Positions 43,004 through 52,668 are shown, numbered from the stretch's first letter. The stretch is DNA of 64,000 nucleotides from JAEZPW01 sp035629075 (GCA_035629075.1 DASPIK010000059.1:1-64000); one strand, 5' to 3'. Notes: generated by a model not told the origin, from the letters alone. Made by a program: numbers and translations.

Positions 43004-43976
43004 CTCAGCCGCCACTGCTGCCTCGCGAAAGCGCGATTTGGCATCGATTCAGGATTTCTCGCCCTCCGAGATCAGCAACCTGCTCGATCTCGCGGCCGAC
43101 GTCAAAGATAACCCCGGCGCATACCGCCGTAGTCTCGATGGTAAGCAGGTCGTTCTGTTCTTCGAGAAGCCGTCACTTCGTACCCGGCTCACATTCGAAT
43201 CGGGCGTTAACAGTCTGGGCGGGGTGTCATTTTTCGTGGATCAGACCGCCTCTCGTCTTGGCGCGCGTGAGCCGCTCAACGACATGGCCAAGAACCTTGA
43301 GCGTTGGGTGAATGGCGTTGTATTGCGTACCTTCTCACATGAGACCGTCACCAAAATGGCGCAGTACGCGTCGATTCCGGTCATCAATGCACTGAGCGAT
43401 TTCGAGCATCCATGCCAGGCGCTTGCGGACATTCTCACGCTTCGCGAGACGTTCGGAGATCTCCGTAAGCTGAAGCTTGCCTACGTTGGTGATGGTAACA
43501 ACGTCGCACACTCACTGATGCTCGCCGCTGCCTCGATTGGGATGAACGTCTCGGTAGGCACTCCGGTTGGCTACGAGCCATCGCCGAACGTGGTCGCTGA
43601 CGCACGCACAATCGCTGCGACGACCGGCGCGACTGTCGAGGTCACAAATGATCCGTTCGCCGCAGTGACCGGTGCCGACGCAATTTATACCGATGTCTGG
43701 GCCAGCATGGGGCAGGAAGACGAAGCCGCTGAGCGAAAGAGGATATTCGCGCCGTTCCAGGTGAACGACGAACTTTTCGCCAAGGCGAAACCCACGGCCG
43801 TTTTCATGCACTGCCTACCCGCGCACCGCGGCGACGAAGTTACAGCATCCGTTATCGATTCGCCTCGCTCCGTGGTTTATGACGAGGCGGAAAACCGTCT
43901 TCATATTCAGAAAGCCATTCTTCTTTTCCTACTGGGCGGCATCGGCAGCCCGGTTTCAGGGGGCGCCAATGCGTGA
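42996..43976 (+). CDS. argF: Ornithine carbamoyltransferase
   Basis: A 326-residue enzyme forming citrulline from ornithine and carbamoyl phosphate. The carbamoyl-phosphate motif is SLRTR (60-64) in place of the common STRTR. HPCQALADI, the ornithine-binding DVWASMGQE and HCLPAHRGDEV are present, which separates it from acetylornithine carbamoyltransferase. ATG 42996 has AAGGAG upstream and overlaps the argD end by eight bases. Confidence 0.93.
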   Translation: MSNSAATAASRKRDLASIQDFSPSEISNLLDLAADVKDNPGAYRRSLDGKQVVLFFEKPSLRTRLTFESGVNSLGGVSFFVDQTASRLGAREPLNDMAKNLERWVNGVVLRTFSHETVTKMAQYASIPVINALSDFEHPCQALADILTLRETFGDLRKLKLAYVGDGNNVAHSLMLAAASIGMNVSVGTPVGYEPSPNVVADARTIAATTGATVEVTNDPFAAVTGADAIYTDVWASMGQEDEAAERKRIFAPFQVNDELFAKAKPTAVFMHCLPAHRGDEVTASVIDSPRSVVYDEAENRLHIQKAILLFLLGGIGSPVSGGANA

Positions 43977-45180
43977 ACAAGTTGTACTTGCTTATTCCGG
44001 CGGGCTGGATACATCCATCATCATCCCGTGGTTAAAAGAGAACTATGACTGTGAAGTAATCGCGTTCGTGGCCGACGTGGGTCAGGGTGACGACATGCAG
44101 GCCGTCGTCGACAAAGCTTATGCTACCGGCGCATCGAAGGTCATCGTGAAAGACCTCCGCGAGGAGTTCCTCACCGACTACGTCTTCCCTGCCATTCGAA
44201 CCGGCGCAGTCTACGAACACAAGTATCTGCTGGGCACATCACTCGCTCGCCCGGTCATTGCGAAATACCAGGTTGAAGTTGCACTGAGCGAAGGCGCCAC
44301 GGCCGTTGCTCACGGCTGCACCGGCAAAGGCAACGACCAGGTTCGGTTCGAACATGCATTCCAGGCGCTTGCTCCGGAACTTAAAGTCATCGCCCCCTGG
44401 CGCGAGTGGAACCTGATCTCCCGTGAAGATTGTCTCGACTACGCAGAAGCTCACGGCATTCCTGTTGGCCAGAGCCGCGAGAAGATCCATAGCCGTGACC
44501 GCAACCTGCTGCACATCAGCCACGAAGGCGGAGAGCTTGAAGATCCGAATTCACCGCCTCTCCCGACCACATGGCAGTGGACGGTTTCTCCGCAGGAAGC
44601 GCCTGATGCCGTCGAAAACGTGGCGATCGGCTTCGACAAGGGCGTCCCCGTTTCCGTGAACGGCATAAAGTTGGATCCTGTCAGCTTGATGGAGTTGCTC
44701 AACGACATCGCCGCTCGCAATGGCGTTGGCCGCGTGGACCTGGTTGAGAACCGCTTCGTAGGCATGAAGTCGCGCGGTTGCTACGAGACGCCGGGTGGAA
44801 CACTGCTGCTCGCGGCGCATCGCGAAATTGAATCGCTCTGCATGGATCGCGACCTTCTCCACTTCAAGCAGGAGATCGCACTGAAGTACGCTGAACTGGT
44901 GTATTTCGGCCTGTGGTTCACGCCGCTGCGCGCCGCCATCGACGCGTTCGTGGCCGCAACACAGAACGAAATGACCGGGACCACAACGCTCGCGCTGTAC
45001 AAGGGCAACATCGACGTGGTCGGGCGCAAGGCCGAGAACTCGCTGTACCGCCTGGACGTGGCCAGCTTCACCATGGGCGAAAGCTACAACCAGAAGGACG
45101 CCGAGGGTTTCATCCGCATCCTTGGCCTGCCCGCCCGCTCGCGCGCTATCCTCAACGCGCAGGTGGAGGCAGTCAGATGA
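43969..45180 (+). CDS. argG: Argininosuccinate synthase
   Basis: A 403-residue enzyme that condenses citrulline and aspartate with ATP. The PP-loop is AYSGGLDTS (8-16). AHGCTGKGNDQVRFE, PWREWNLISREDCLDYA and GAFTxGE-like ASFTMGESYNQKDAEGFI are characteristic. It overlaps argF by eight bases and argH by four. Length is normal for the family. Confidence 0.95.
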   Translation: MREQVVLAYSGGLDTSIIIPWLKENYDCEVIAFVADVGQGDDMQAVVDKAYATGASKVIVKDLREEFLTDYVFPAIRTGAVYEHKYLLGTSLARPVIAKYQVEVALSEGATAVAHGCTGKGNDQVRFEHAFQALAPELKVIAPWREWNLISREDCLDYAEAHGIPVGQSREKIHSRDRNLLHISHEGGELEDPNSPPLPTTWQWTVSPQEAPDAVENVAIGFDKGVPVSVNGIKLDPVSLMELLNDIAARNGVGRVDLVENRFVGMKSRGCYETPGGTLLLAAHREIESLCMDRDLLHFKQEIALKYAELVYFGLWFTPLRAAIDAFVAATQNEMTGTTTLALYKGNIDVVGRKAENSLYRLDVASFTMGESYNQKDAEGFIRILGLPARSRAILNAQVEAVR

Positions 45181-46577
45181 AGATGTGGTCCGGGCGGTTC
45201 GAAGAGCCGAACGACCCGGAATTCGAGCAGTGGCAGCGGTCGTTCCCGTATGACAAACGACTGCTGCCATGTGAGATCGCAGCCAGCAAAGCGCATGCGC
45301 GGGCGCTGGCTGCAGCTCGTATTTTTACCCCCTCCGAGTTAAACGAGGTACTGCGAGGGCTCGATTCGATTCTTAAGGAAGGTATTCCAACGGCCGACTT
45401 TCCTGAGATCGAAGACGTGCACCACTATGTCGAACATCGTTTGTCGGTACTGATCGGCGACACGGCTTTCAAGCTGCACACTGGCCGTAGTCGAAATGAG
45501 CAAATTGCGACCGACCTCCGTCTTTACACGCGCGACAAGATCGATGAACTCTCGGACTTGCTCCTGAATCTGATCAGCGCCCTGCTCGACCAGGCGCATC
45601 GTGCAGGAGCGGCCACCATGCCTGCCTATACGCATTTGCAACGTGCCGAACCGGTTCTCGTCGCGCATTGGCTGCTGGCGTATTGCGAAATGTTCTGGCG
45701 CGACGCGGATCGCCTTGCCGATTGCCGGCGACGAATGAATCGGTGCCCACTCGGGTCGGGCGCGATTGCCGGAGCAATCCTGCCGCTGGACCGAGCAGCG
45801 ATGGCTGCGGAGCTCGGGTTCGATGCACCGACAGCGAACAGCATGGACGCAACTAGTGATCGCGACTTCGCATTAGAGTTCGTCCAGTCGCTCTCGACGA
45901 TGTCTGTTCACCTCAGTCGCATGGCTGAGGACATGCTTCTGTACTCGACCCAAGAGTTCGGTTTCGTGTGCTTGCCGGAGCGGTACTCAACCGGCAGCAG
46001 CGCGATGCCTCAGAAGAAGAATGCAGACTCAATGGAGATTCTGCGAAGCAAGGCTGCACGCATAAGCGCACAGGCAAGCTTCCTGCTGACCACGATGAAG
46101 GCGCTTCCCATGGCGTACAACAAAGATCTTCAAGAAACGCAGCAGCCACTTTTTGACGCCGCCGAGCAATGCTTGGCTATGCTGAAGATCGCCGCAGGCT
46201 TCGCATCTTGCGTTACGTTCAATCTCGCCAGGATGGCAAACGCTGCGACGTCAGGTTGCATGAATGCCTTCGCCGCTGCAGGGCATCTCGTCCGCTATCA
46301 AGGCGTGACGTTCCGCCGCGCGCACGAGATGGTCGGCGCAGCCGTTCGCAAGTGCATCGAGAGTGGCGGCGAAATTCAGGACCTGAGCGTCGAGGATCTA
46401 GCGGCTTGTGGCATTAAGGCCGACACAGCTTTTTACTCAGCACTCACGGTTGACTCTGCACTCGCCGCACACGATGTTCCGGGCGGCACGGCTCCCGAGC
46501 AAGTGGTAAAAGCGATCAAAGACCTGACACAAAGGTTGGAACAAGTAAGGAAACGGGCCCATGTTGAGAACGCGTAA
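45177..46577 (+). CDS. argH: Argininosuccinate lyase
   Basis: A 466-residue fumarase/aspartase-superfamily lyase giving arginine and fumarate. MWSGRFEEP start, HTGRSRNEQIATDLRLY (101-117), YTHLQRAEPV with His153, and the signature GSSAMPQKKNAD (273-284) are visible. It begins in the argG stop (ATGA). The acetyltransferase gene begins inside its last 17 bases. Confidence 0.95.
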   Translation: MKMWSGRFEEPNDPEFEQWQRSFPYDKRLLPCEIAASKAHARALAAARIFTPSELNEVLRGLDSILKEGIPTADFPEIEDVHHYVEHRLSVLIGDTAFKLHTGRSRNEQIATDLRLYTRDKIDELSDLLLNLISALLDQAHRAGAATMPAYTHLQRAEPVLVAHWLLAYCEMFWRDADRLADCRRRMNRCPLGSGAIAGAILPLDRAAMAAELGFDAPTANSMDATSDRDFALEFVQSLSTMSVHLSRMAEDMLLYSTQEFGFVCLPERYSTGSSAMPQKKNADSMEILRSKAARISAQASFLLTTMKALPMAYNKDLQETQQPLFDAAEQCLAMLKIAAGFASCVTFNLARMANAATSGCMNAFAAAGHLVRYQGVTFRRAHEMVGAAVRKCIESGGEIQDLSVEDLAACGIKADTAFYSALTVDSALAAHDVPGGTAPEQVVKAIKDLTQRLEQVRKRAHVENA

Positions 46578-47082
46578 CGCCGTCCTGCCGGACGCAAAGC
46601 CAATCGAGCAGTTGATCAGAGTGCATTCCGGCGACGGGACTCTGTTGCCACGCTCCATCGCGGAAATCTGTGAAAACATCCGCGACTTCGTGGTGGTCGA
46701 GCGCGACGGCGAGATTGTCGGCTGCGGTGCACTCCACCTGTATGGTCCGCACCTGGCCGAGATTCGCTCGATCACCGTGACCGAGGGCAGCAAGGGACAC
46801 GGTGCCGGACGGGCCCTTGTTCACGCGCTCTTTCGCGAGGCTGAACGGCACGGCGTTCCCAGTATCTGTCTCTTTACGCGTATTCCCGAATTTTTCGCGT
46901 TGATGGGATTTCGTCAGGTAGCGCACGAGTCACTTCCCGACAAAATCTATAAAGACTGTCAGCGCTGCCCTCGCCGGGATGCCTGTGACGAAGTGGCGAT
47001 GGTTCGGGGAGAAGTTCCTAAATACTCGATTCTCGCGCCGTTGCATGCTGCGCGGCAGCGTCTGACTTCCATAGCACGGTAA
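46561..47082 (+). CDS. argA: Short GNAT N-acetyltransferase, probable N-acetylglutamate synthase
   Basis: A 173-residue GNAT enzyme, likely to make N-acetylglutamate (the first arginine step). The acetyl-CoA site is EIRSITVTEGSKGHGAGRALVHAL (about 68-91 in parts). The end has CQRCPRRDACDEVAM with three Cys, as seen in the short ArgA-type synthases that lack a kinase-like regulatory domain. It overlaps argH by 17 bases and precedes argJ by 5 bp. The gene name is given by likeness to these short synthases and context. Confidence 0.8.
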   Translation: MLRTRNAVLPDAKPIEQLIRVHSGDGTLLPRSIAEICENIRDFVVVERDGEIVGCGALHLYGPHLAEIRSITVTEGSKGHGAGRALVHALFREAERHGVPSICLFTRIPEFFALMGFRQVAHESLPDKIYKDCQRCPRRDACDEVAMVRGEVPKYSILAPLHAARQRLTSIAR

Positions 47083-47087
47083 AACGA

Positions 47088-48284
47088 ATGAAAAAACAGT
47101 TTGGCATTCCTAAGGGATTCGTGTTTTCAGCCGTCAAGTCTGGCCTGAAAGCCAGCGGTAATCTTGACCTTGCGTTAGCTGAAGCACCACTTGGCGCCAC
47201 CGCTGCTGCCATGTTTACAAAGAACCGAGTGGTGGCGGCTCCCGTCACTCTAGGCAGAGAGAACTTGAAGCGCACTCGTGGGCGCCTTCGCGCTGTGCTG
47301 GTGAACGCTGGCAACGCAAACTGTGGGACGGGTGCCTCGGGCTACGCTGCGGCGCAGTCTACATGCGAAGCCACAGCCGCACTGCTCACGGTGGCTCCCG
47401 AGTTCGTCTTACCTTCTTCCACTGGGGTTATCGGCGTTCCGCTGCCCATCGAGAAGGTTCAAGTTGCACTGCCCTCGTTAGTCAGCGAACGTGCCTCCAC
47501 GCCTGAAGCGGTCATGCAGTTTGCGCGAGCAATCATGACTACCGACACCCGTCCGAAGTTGGCGTCAGCCGAAATCGTAGTGGGTCGGAACACGGTGACA
47601 GTACTCGGAATTGCAAAAGGCTCGGGCATGATTCACCCGAACATGGCAACCATGCTCGTGTACCTGTTCACCGATGCCGATATAGCGCCAGCGGCCCTGA
47701 ACTCCGTTCTAAAGAGTGCCGTCGACAATTCGTTCAATCGTATTTCCGTCGACGGCGACACCTCCACGAACGATACGGTTGCGATCCTGGCCAGCGGTCT
47801 TGGGGCGAAGATTGCGGCAGGCGCTTCGGTTCAGCGGTTCTCCACAGCTGTGCACGATGTTTGCGCCTCGCTGGCACATCAGATTGTGTCGGATGGCGAA
47901 GGGGTAAAACACGTCGTGCGCCTCTCGGTCGAAGGTGCCGCGAGTGCGAAGCATGCTGACCAGATCGCCCGTACCATCGCACATTCCTTACTGGTCAAAA
48001 CAGCCTGGGCCGGTGCCGATCCGAACTGGGGACGCATCCTGGCCGCTGTTGGACGCTCAAATGTTGCAGTAGATCCGGCGGACGTTTCGATTTACATCGG
48101 CGATCAGCAGGTTTGTGCGAAGGGACAAGCTGTGAAGTTCAACGCAAAATCTGTACACAAGCTCATGCTAAAACCCGAGTACACGATCAAGGTCTGTGTA
48201 GGATCGGGCGGCGGCACAACCGAGCTGTTGACTTGCGATCTGACCACCGACTACGTCCACATCAACGCGGACTACTCCACATAG
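47088..48284 (+). CDS. argJ: Glutamate N-acetyltransferase / amino-acid acetyltransferase ArgJ
   Basis: A 398-residue self-cleaving acetyltransferase that recycles acetyl from N-acetylornithine to glutamate, so the pathway is cyclic. The cleavage site is KGSGMIHPNMATML with nucleophile Thr188. NAGNANCGTG and KTAWAGADPNWGRILAA are conserved. It is the last gene of the arginine operon. Whether it is mono- or bifunctional cannot be told; a separate synthase gene just upstream suggests it may be mono-functional. Confidence 0.95.
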   Translation: MKKQFGIPKGFVFSAVKSGLKASGNLDLALAEAPLGATAAAMFTKNRVVAAPVTLGRENLKRTRGRLRAVLVNAGNANCGTGASGYAAAQSTCEATAALLTVAPEFVLPSSTGVIGVPLPIEKVQVALPSLVSERASTPEAVMQFARAIMTTDTRPKLASAEIVVGRNTVTVLGIAKGSGMIHPNMATMLVYLFTDADIAPAALNSVLKSAVDNSFNRISVDGDTSTNDTVAILASGLGAKIAAGASVQRFSTAVHDVCASLAHQIVSDGEGVKHVVRLSVEGAASAKHADQIARTIAHSLLVKTAWAGADPNWGRILAAVGRSNVAVDPADVSIYIGDQQVCAKGQAVKFNAKSVHKLMLKPEYTIKVCVGSGGGTTELLTCDLTTDYVHINADYST

Positions 48285-48328
48285 CTTGTTCGTTCGACCA
48301 AGTTCACCCGAAATTGTTCGTGCCAAAC

Positions 48329-48381
48329 GATTGGCCGCCTATAACGCGGTTAGAAGTTCCCCGCAATACAGGCGGCCAATC
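48329..48381. terminator. Long inverted repeat between convergent argJ and tolC-like genes
   Basis: A perfect 12-bp inverted repeat (GATTGGCCGCCT / AGGCGGCCAATC) encloses 29 bases with an inner GCGG/CCGC stem. It lies between two convergent genes, 45 bp after argJ and 22 bp after the tolC-like stop. No T-tract; it may act as a bidirectional terminator. Confidence 0.45.
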
Positions 48382-48402
48382 CAGCGGATACTGCACAGCC
48401 GC

Positions 48403-50046
48403 TCAGTTTTCAATCTCAACTTGGTGGGTGGTCAGCAGGAGGCCACACGCTCGATCCAACGCAGTCAAAGCGCGCTGATACCCGATTTGAGAATGCGCAA
48501 GGTCCTGTTCGGCCTGCGCGAGTTGGGTCTGGGCATCGAGAACGAAAAAGATCGTCTGCGCGCCGAGTTCAAATTTGCGCTGTTCGGCTTCCATGTTCTT
48601 CTGTGCCACGTCGCGCGACACTTTGGCTGCAGCAATCGAAAGCTTTGCCTGTTCGAGCTGGTTCACTGCGTTCTTCACTTCTAAGCGGATTGCCTGCTCG
48701 CGCTGGCGTAGCAGATATAGACTCTTGCGTTTGGAGATAAGCGCCGAGCCAAGATCCGCGGAGGCTGCACGATTTCGCAAGGGCAGTCGTAACTGGAGCG
48801 TCACGCCATAGGTGGCGTAATCGAAGCGCGTAAGTTGGTGCCAGGAATCTCCGAACCCGCCATGGGTCACGACTTCTCCCGTCTCGCGATCGATGTAATT
48901 GCCGCCTGTTCCGTTGGTGGTGTAGAAACCGTTCAGCGACAGGTCCGGCTTGAGATTATTGTTCGCCACATCGATGTTGGTCTCATCATTCGCTATCTGC
49001 ACACGCAAAGCTTCCAATTCCGGCCGATTGACCAATGCTCGCTGCAGCGATTCGTGGGCGTCCACCACAGCAAACTCGCCAGCACTCTCTACGTTCTCGG
49101 TCAGATCCAGGTCGAGTGCATTAATGTCCGAGTCGAGGTCGGCACCCAAGGTGCGGCGCAATTCATCTTCTACCTGCTTCAGGCGGTACTCGGCTTGAAT
49201 CAACGCAAGTTTACGCTGAGCTACCTGCGCTTCCGAGCGATAGATATCCAGCGGTGGCAGCGCTCCGAGTTCCAGTGCACGCTTGTTTTGCTTGTAAGTC
49301 GTTTCTGCCAACTCCAACGATTTTCGGACTACTTCCAAATCCTTACGTGACTGCAGGGCGTCCCAGTATTGGCCCACAACCTTAGCAATGGAGTCACTCA
49401 TCTGCGCCTGAAAAGTCGCGCGAGACTGCTTCACCGTGCGTTGCGCAATGATAATAGGCGCACGCGTGATGCCGATTCCACGTTTCCGAAGCAGTGGCTG
49501 CGACAAGTTGAAACTCAGGCTCGAATTGTAAGCAGGGTTGAGAAAACTGTATTGGCTATTCGTGGCGGACCGGTTGCCATTGAAACTGATGCTGTAGCTT
49601 GTCCCGGTCGCAAACAGTTGCGAATAGCCCAACGTCGCCCGGTGCGTAAGTTGACTGAACGTAGACGACCCGCTGTCCAAGGTTGACGTTGCAGGCGTAT
49701 TTGATCGCGTGGGCGCAAAGCTTGACGTAAAGATTGGATCAAATTGTCCGCGCGCCCGGTTCACTCCTAGAGATACAAGCTGCAACTGCAGTTCGTTCAG
49801 GCGAACATCCGTGTCGTTCAGCAATGCTAATTTGATCGCATCCCGGAGACCCAGACGAAGCCTGTTTCCGGAGACATACTCCTGCAGGTTCTTCGGTCCG
49901 GGGACTTGGGTTGGCGATGATGGGCGGACGAAAAGGCTGTGGAAGTAGCTAGGAGCAGGAGACGTTTGCGTCGCCGCATCTGCCGCCGAACACACCAGAG
50001 CGAGAAGAATGAAAAGAAGAATGCTATATCTGCTGAATCTCATCAA
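48403..50046 (-). CDS. TolC-family outer-membrane efflux channel
   Basis: A 547-residue outer-membrane protein with a signal peptide (about 1-25, ends SAADA). Two OEP repeats with long helical hairpins are visible (ALLNDTDVRLNELQLQLVSL and KNAVNQLEQAKLSIAAAKVS), the halves separated by a barrel hairpin region rich in Asn/Ser/Tyr. It would form the trimeric exit duct for the adaptors and permease upstream on the same strand. The permease gene is 37 bp upstream. It is the last gene of the minus-strand export operon. Confidence 0.9.
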   Translation of the reverse strand: MMRFSRYSILLFILLALVCSAADAATQTSPAPSYFHSLFVRPSSPTQVPGPKNLQEYVSGNRLRLGLRDAIKLALLNDTDVRLNELQLQLVSLGVNRARGQFDPIFTSSFAPTRSNTPATSTLDSGSSTFSQLTHRATLGYSQLFATGTSYSISFNGNRSATNSQYSFLNPAYNSSLSFNLSQPLLRKRGIGITRAPIIIAQRTVKQSRATFQAQMSDSIAKVVGQYWDALQSRKDLEVVRKSLELAETTYKQNKRALELGALPPLDIYRSEAQVAQRKLALIQAEYRLKQVEDELRRTLGADLDSDINALDLDLTENVESAGEFAVVDAHESLQRALVNRPELEALRVQIANDETNIDVANNNLKPDLSLNGFYTTNGTGGNYIDRETGEVVTHGGFGDSWHQLTRFDYATYGVTLQLRLPLRNRAASADLGSALISKRKSLYLLRQREQAIRLEVKNAVNQLEQAKLSIAAAKVSRDVAQKNMEAEQRKFELGAQTIFFVLDAQTQLAQAEQDLAHSQIGYQRALTALDRACGLLLTTHQVEIEN

Positions 50047-50083
50047 TCAACCTCAGGCACCCGCCTGCTGCAGCAGTAGCTAA

Positions 50084-51373
50084 CTATTCGTACCGTATGG
50101 CTTCTACTGGATCCAGTCGCGACGCCTTCATAGCTGGATATCCACCAAAAATGAGGCCAACCGAAACAGAAAAAAGGAATGCAACCAGAATTGAACTCAG
50201 CGTCGTGATCGTCGACCAACCCGCGAGCCATGCGATGGTTCGAGACATGGCAAACCCAAACACAATTCCGATCAATCCACCAGCGAGAGAAATGAGTATC
50301 GCCTCAACCAGAAACTGGCGCACAACATCGCGTCGGCGCGCGCCGATCGCGCGTCGAACACCGATTTCGCGGGTGCGTTCCATGACGTTGGCGAGCATGA
50401 TATTCATGATCCCGATGCCGCCGACGAGGAGGGAAATTGAGGCGATAGCGCCCATCACCCAGTCGAACATGCGCTGGGTCTTCTGCTGCTCGGCCAGCAG
50501 TTCAGCGGGGGCCACGACGGTGAAGTCCGGAGTGTTGCGGTGAGCCGCGTTGAGGATGCCACGGACCCGTTCCGCGGTGCTCACGGTCTGCTCCGGAGAA
50601 CTGAGTTGAAGATATATGCCGTCGATTTCGTCCTTCAGCCCGCTGCGATTGCTCTCTAATCGAAGAAGCGCCGCCGTGAGCGGAACGTAAATGATGTTGT
50701 TTGTGTCTCCAGCAGCTACTCCCTCAATTTTCGCCTGCGACGTGAGTTGCGGCGCAACGGTTCCGACGACTCGGAACCACTGTTCGTTGACTTTTACAAA
50801 TTGACCAACGGACTCTTGGTCATTGAATAGCGCCGACCGCGCACCAGACCCTAGAACCGCGACCGGTGCGGCAGTTTCTGCCTCGTTCTCATCGAAGAAG
50901 CGCCCCTGGACAACACCGAGACCTGCGATCTGCTGGTACTGCGGATTGACGCCGAACACCACCGGGAATTCGCGTGCTGGCTTGGGGATCAGCTTTGTTG
51001 GTTCGAAGCGCTTGCGAGGCGTGAAATCGACGACATTGGGCACGTTCGCCCGAATGATGCGGGAGTCTTGCAGTGTTAGTCCCGGCGAGTTCTTCCGAAC
51101 GTTCCGCAGGTCTTCCCAGTTAGCGGCTTCCTTCGCCTCGACGATCAGGTTCCGCACGCCCATCTGTTCGATAATTGCCATTACCTGCTGGCGCGCGCCC
51201 GCCCCGATAGACATCATCGTGATCACCGCCGCTACGCCGAAGATCATGCCCAACATGGTTAGCAGGCTGCGCAGCTTATGAACCAACAGGTTCTGCAGGC
51301 CGATCTTCAGGTCGGGCGTTGCTTCCTGCAGTAACTTCCAGTGTCTCGTCCAATCGCGTGCAATCGATTTCAT
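50084..51373 (-). CDS. MacB-like ABC transporter permease, no ATPase domain
   Basis: A 429-residue permease. It starts with a longer cytosolic N-tail, then KLRSLLTMLGMIFGVAAVITM (helix 1), a core with GAGARQQVMAIIEQMGVRNLIVEA, and the C-terminal GGIGIMNIMLANVMERTREIGVRRAIGARR (in two parts), ending DPVEAIRYE. This copy is closer to real MacB (SIGAGARQQ, GVRNL) than the other four in the window. It overlaps the adaptor gene upstream by four bases (ATGA) and is followed by the tolC-like gene, so it forms a MacAB-TolC-like set, but lacking the ATPase. Confidence 0.92.
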   Translation of the reverse strand: MKSIARDWTRHWKLLQEATPDLKIGLQNLLVHKLRSLLTMLGMIFGVAAVITMMSIGAGARQQVMAIIEQMGVRNLIVEAKEAANWEDLRNVRKNSPGLTLQDSRIIRANVPNVVDFTPRKRFEPTKLIPKPAREFPVVFGVNPQYQQIAGLGVVQGRFFDENEAETAAPVAVLGSGARSALFNDQESVGQFVKVNEQWFRVVGTVAPQLTSQAKIEGVAAGDTNNIIYVPLTAALLRLESNRSGLKDEIDGIYLQLSSPEQTVSTAERVRGILNAAHRNTPDFTVVAPAELLAEQQKTQRMFDWVMGAIASISLLVGGIGIMNIMLANVMERTREIGVRRAIGARRRDVVRQFLVEAILISLAGGLIGIVFGFAMSRTIAWLAGWSTITTLSSILVAFLFSVSVGLIFGGYPAMKASRLDPVEAIRYE

Positions 51374-52668
51374 GGCTGCACCCCCGCTCCGCTCGTCGCT
51401 CCGGAACCCGTTTTCTGCGGCGTCGCCGTGGGGTCGACCAGCGCGACCTCGGTGCCTACGGGCAGGCCACTAACGATGACTCGGCTCTCCGTCTGATTGG
51501 TTATCTTGATATCGTGCGCGCGGAAGCCGTTCCCTTCGCGAACGTAAACCACCGGCTTTCCGTCTTTTAAGAACACACACTCCCGCGGAAGGTAAAGCGC
51601 GTCCGCTACAGAAGCACCGCGCACAGTCACGTGCGCGGTAGCACCCGGTCGCAGGCTTGCATCCGGGTTAGTCACCTCAAAAAGGGCATCGAATTTCGAT
51701 ACTGCGTCATTGCTCCACATCGAACGGGAAGCCAACCCAGCAACGGACTTCACCTTTCCCGTGTAGTGACGACCAGGCGCGATATCAACGTCCACCGAGA
51801 TCGCTGCACCTGGCGTAACGTTGACGCGGTCGGTTTCGTTGACCTTGGCCGCGAGTTCCAGACTGCTCAGGTCCAGAACCTGCGCTACCATACGTCCCGG
51901 CCAGACTTGGTCGCCTTCGCGATAGTCCGGCAGCACGATCCCAGAATAGTAAAAGCCGCCACTCGCATCGGCGTTCTCTTTGATCGAGACAATGCCGTCG
52001 ATCGGTGACTTGACTTGCATGCTCTCGATATTGCGCCGAGCCTGCATCATTTGCAGCCGCGACTGCTCGCGCTGCTGCTGTAACACGGCAATTCCAGCAG
52101 TGTTCGACGCCTGCCGTGACAAAACATCCTGCTCAAGTTGCGCCAGGTGGCGTTTGGCTTCTCTGAGAGCGAGGTTGTTCTTCTGGGCTTCGATTTCGCC
52201 CACCAACTCGTTCTTTCCAACTTCGAGTTCCGCCCGCCGCACAGCAAAGCGAGCCCGCAGGAGCGAAATCTTGTCTTGCGCTGCCTGGACGGCGTTATCC
52301 GCGCTGGCCTTAATGATTTGCTGCTCGGCTTCGGCGAAGCGCGACTGGCTCTGCTCCAAATTGAATTCCTGCTCGCTCGGGTCGAACTCCAGGATGACGT
52401 CGCCGGCTTTCACTGCTGTGCCCGGCTTGGCCAACTTGATGATCTGCAGCGTGCCGGATACAGGAGGAGCAACGATCATGGCCCCATGAGGCGTGCGCAG
52501 CTCGCCGTCGGCAACAACGGTGAGGTCCACTGAGCCGCGCTGGACCGCCGTTGTAGGAATGGCAGCTTCAACCTTGCCGAACGTTATTTTTGCGCCAGCG
52601 GCCACAGCGAGCGTCACTATGGCGACAACCACCACGCCGATAACAATCTTCCTTCCCTGCTTGGTCAC
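51370..52668 (-). CDS. HlyD/MacA-family periplasmic adaptor (third in row)
   Basis: A 432-residue adaptor with one N-terminal helix (about 8-27). The lipoyl half motif is IVAPPVSGTLQIIKLAKPGTAVKAGDVI (in parts), then a long coiled-coil hairpin (about 95-215, rich in Gln, Glu, Arg, Ala), then SPIDGIVSI and barrel domain with ISVDVDIAPGRHY. It overlaps the permease by four bases and the preceding adaptor by four bases. Probably bridges the permease and TolC. Confidence 0.9.
   Translation of the reverse strand: MTKQGRKIVIGVVVVAIVTLAVAAGAKITFGKVEAAIPTTAVQRGSVDLTVVADGELRTPHGAMIVAPPVSGTLQIIKLAKPGTAVKAGDVILEFDPSEQEFNLEQSQSRFAEAEQQIIKASADNAVQAAQDKISLLRARFAVRRAELEVGKNELVGEIEAQKNNLALREAKRHLAQLEQDVLSRQASNTAGIAVLQQQREQSRLQMMQARRNIESMQVKSPIDGIVSIKENADASGGFYYSGIVLPDYREGDQVWPGRMVAQVLDLSSLELAAKVNETDRVNVTPGAAISVDVDIAPGRHYTGKVKSVAGLASRSMWSNDAVSKFDALFEVTNPDASLRPGATAHVTVRGASVADALYLPRECVFLKDGKPVVYVREGNGFRAHDIKITNQTESRVIVSGLPVGTEVALVDPTATPQKTGSGATSGAGVQP

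Noticed and set aside
44551..45270. Minus-strand frame of 239 codons across argG and argH
   Set aside because: Both sense genes are full-length enzymes with intact motifs; the antisense frame has no likeness to any family.
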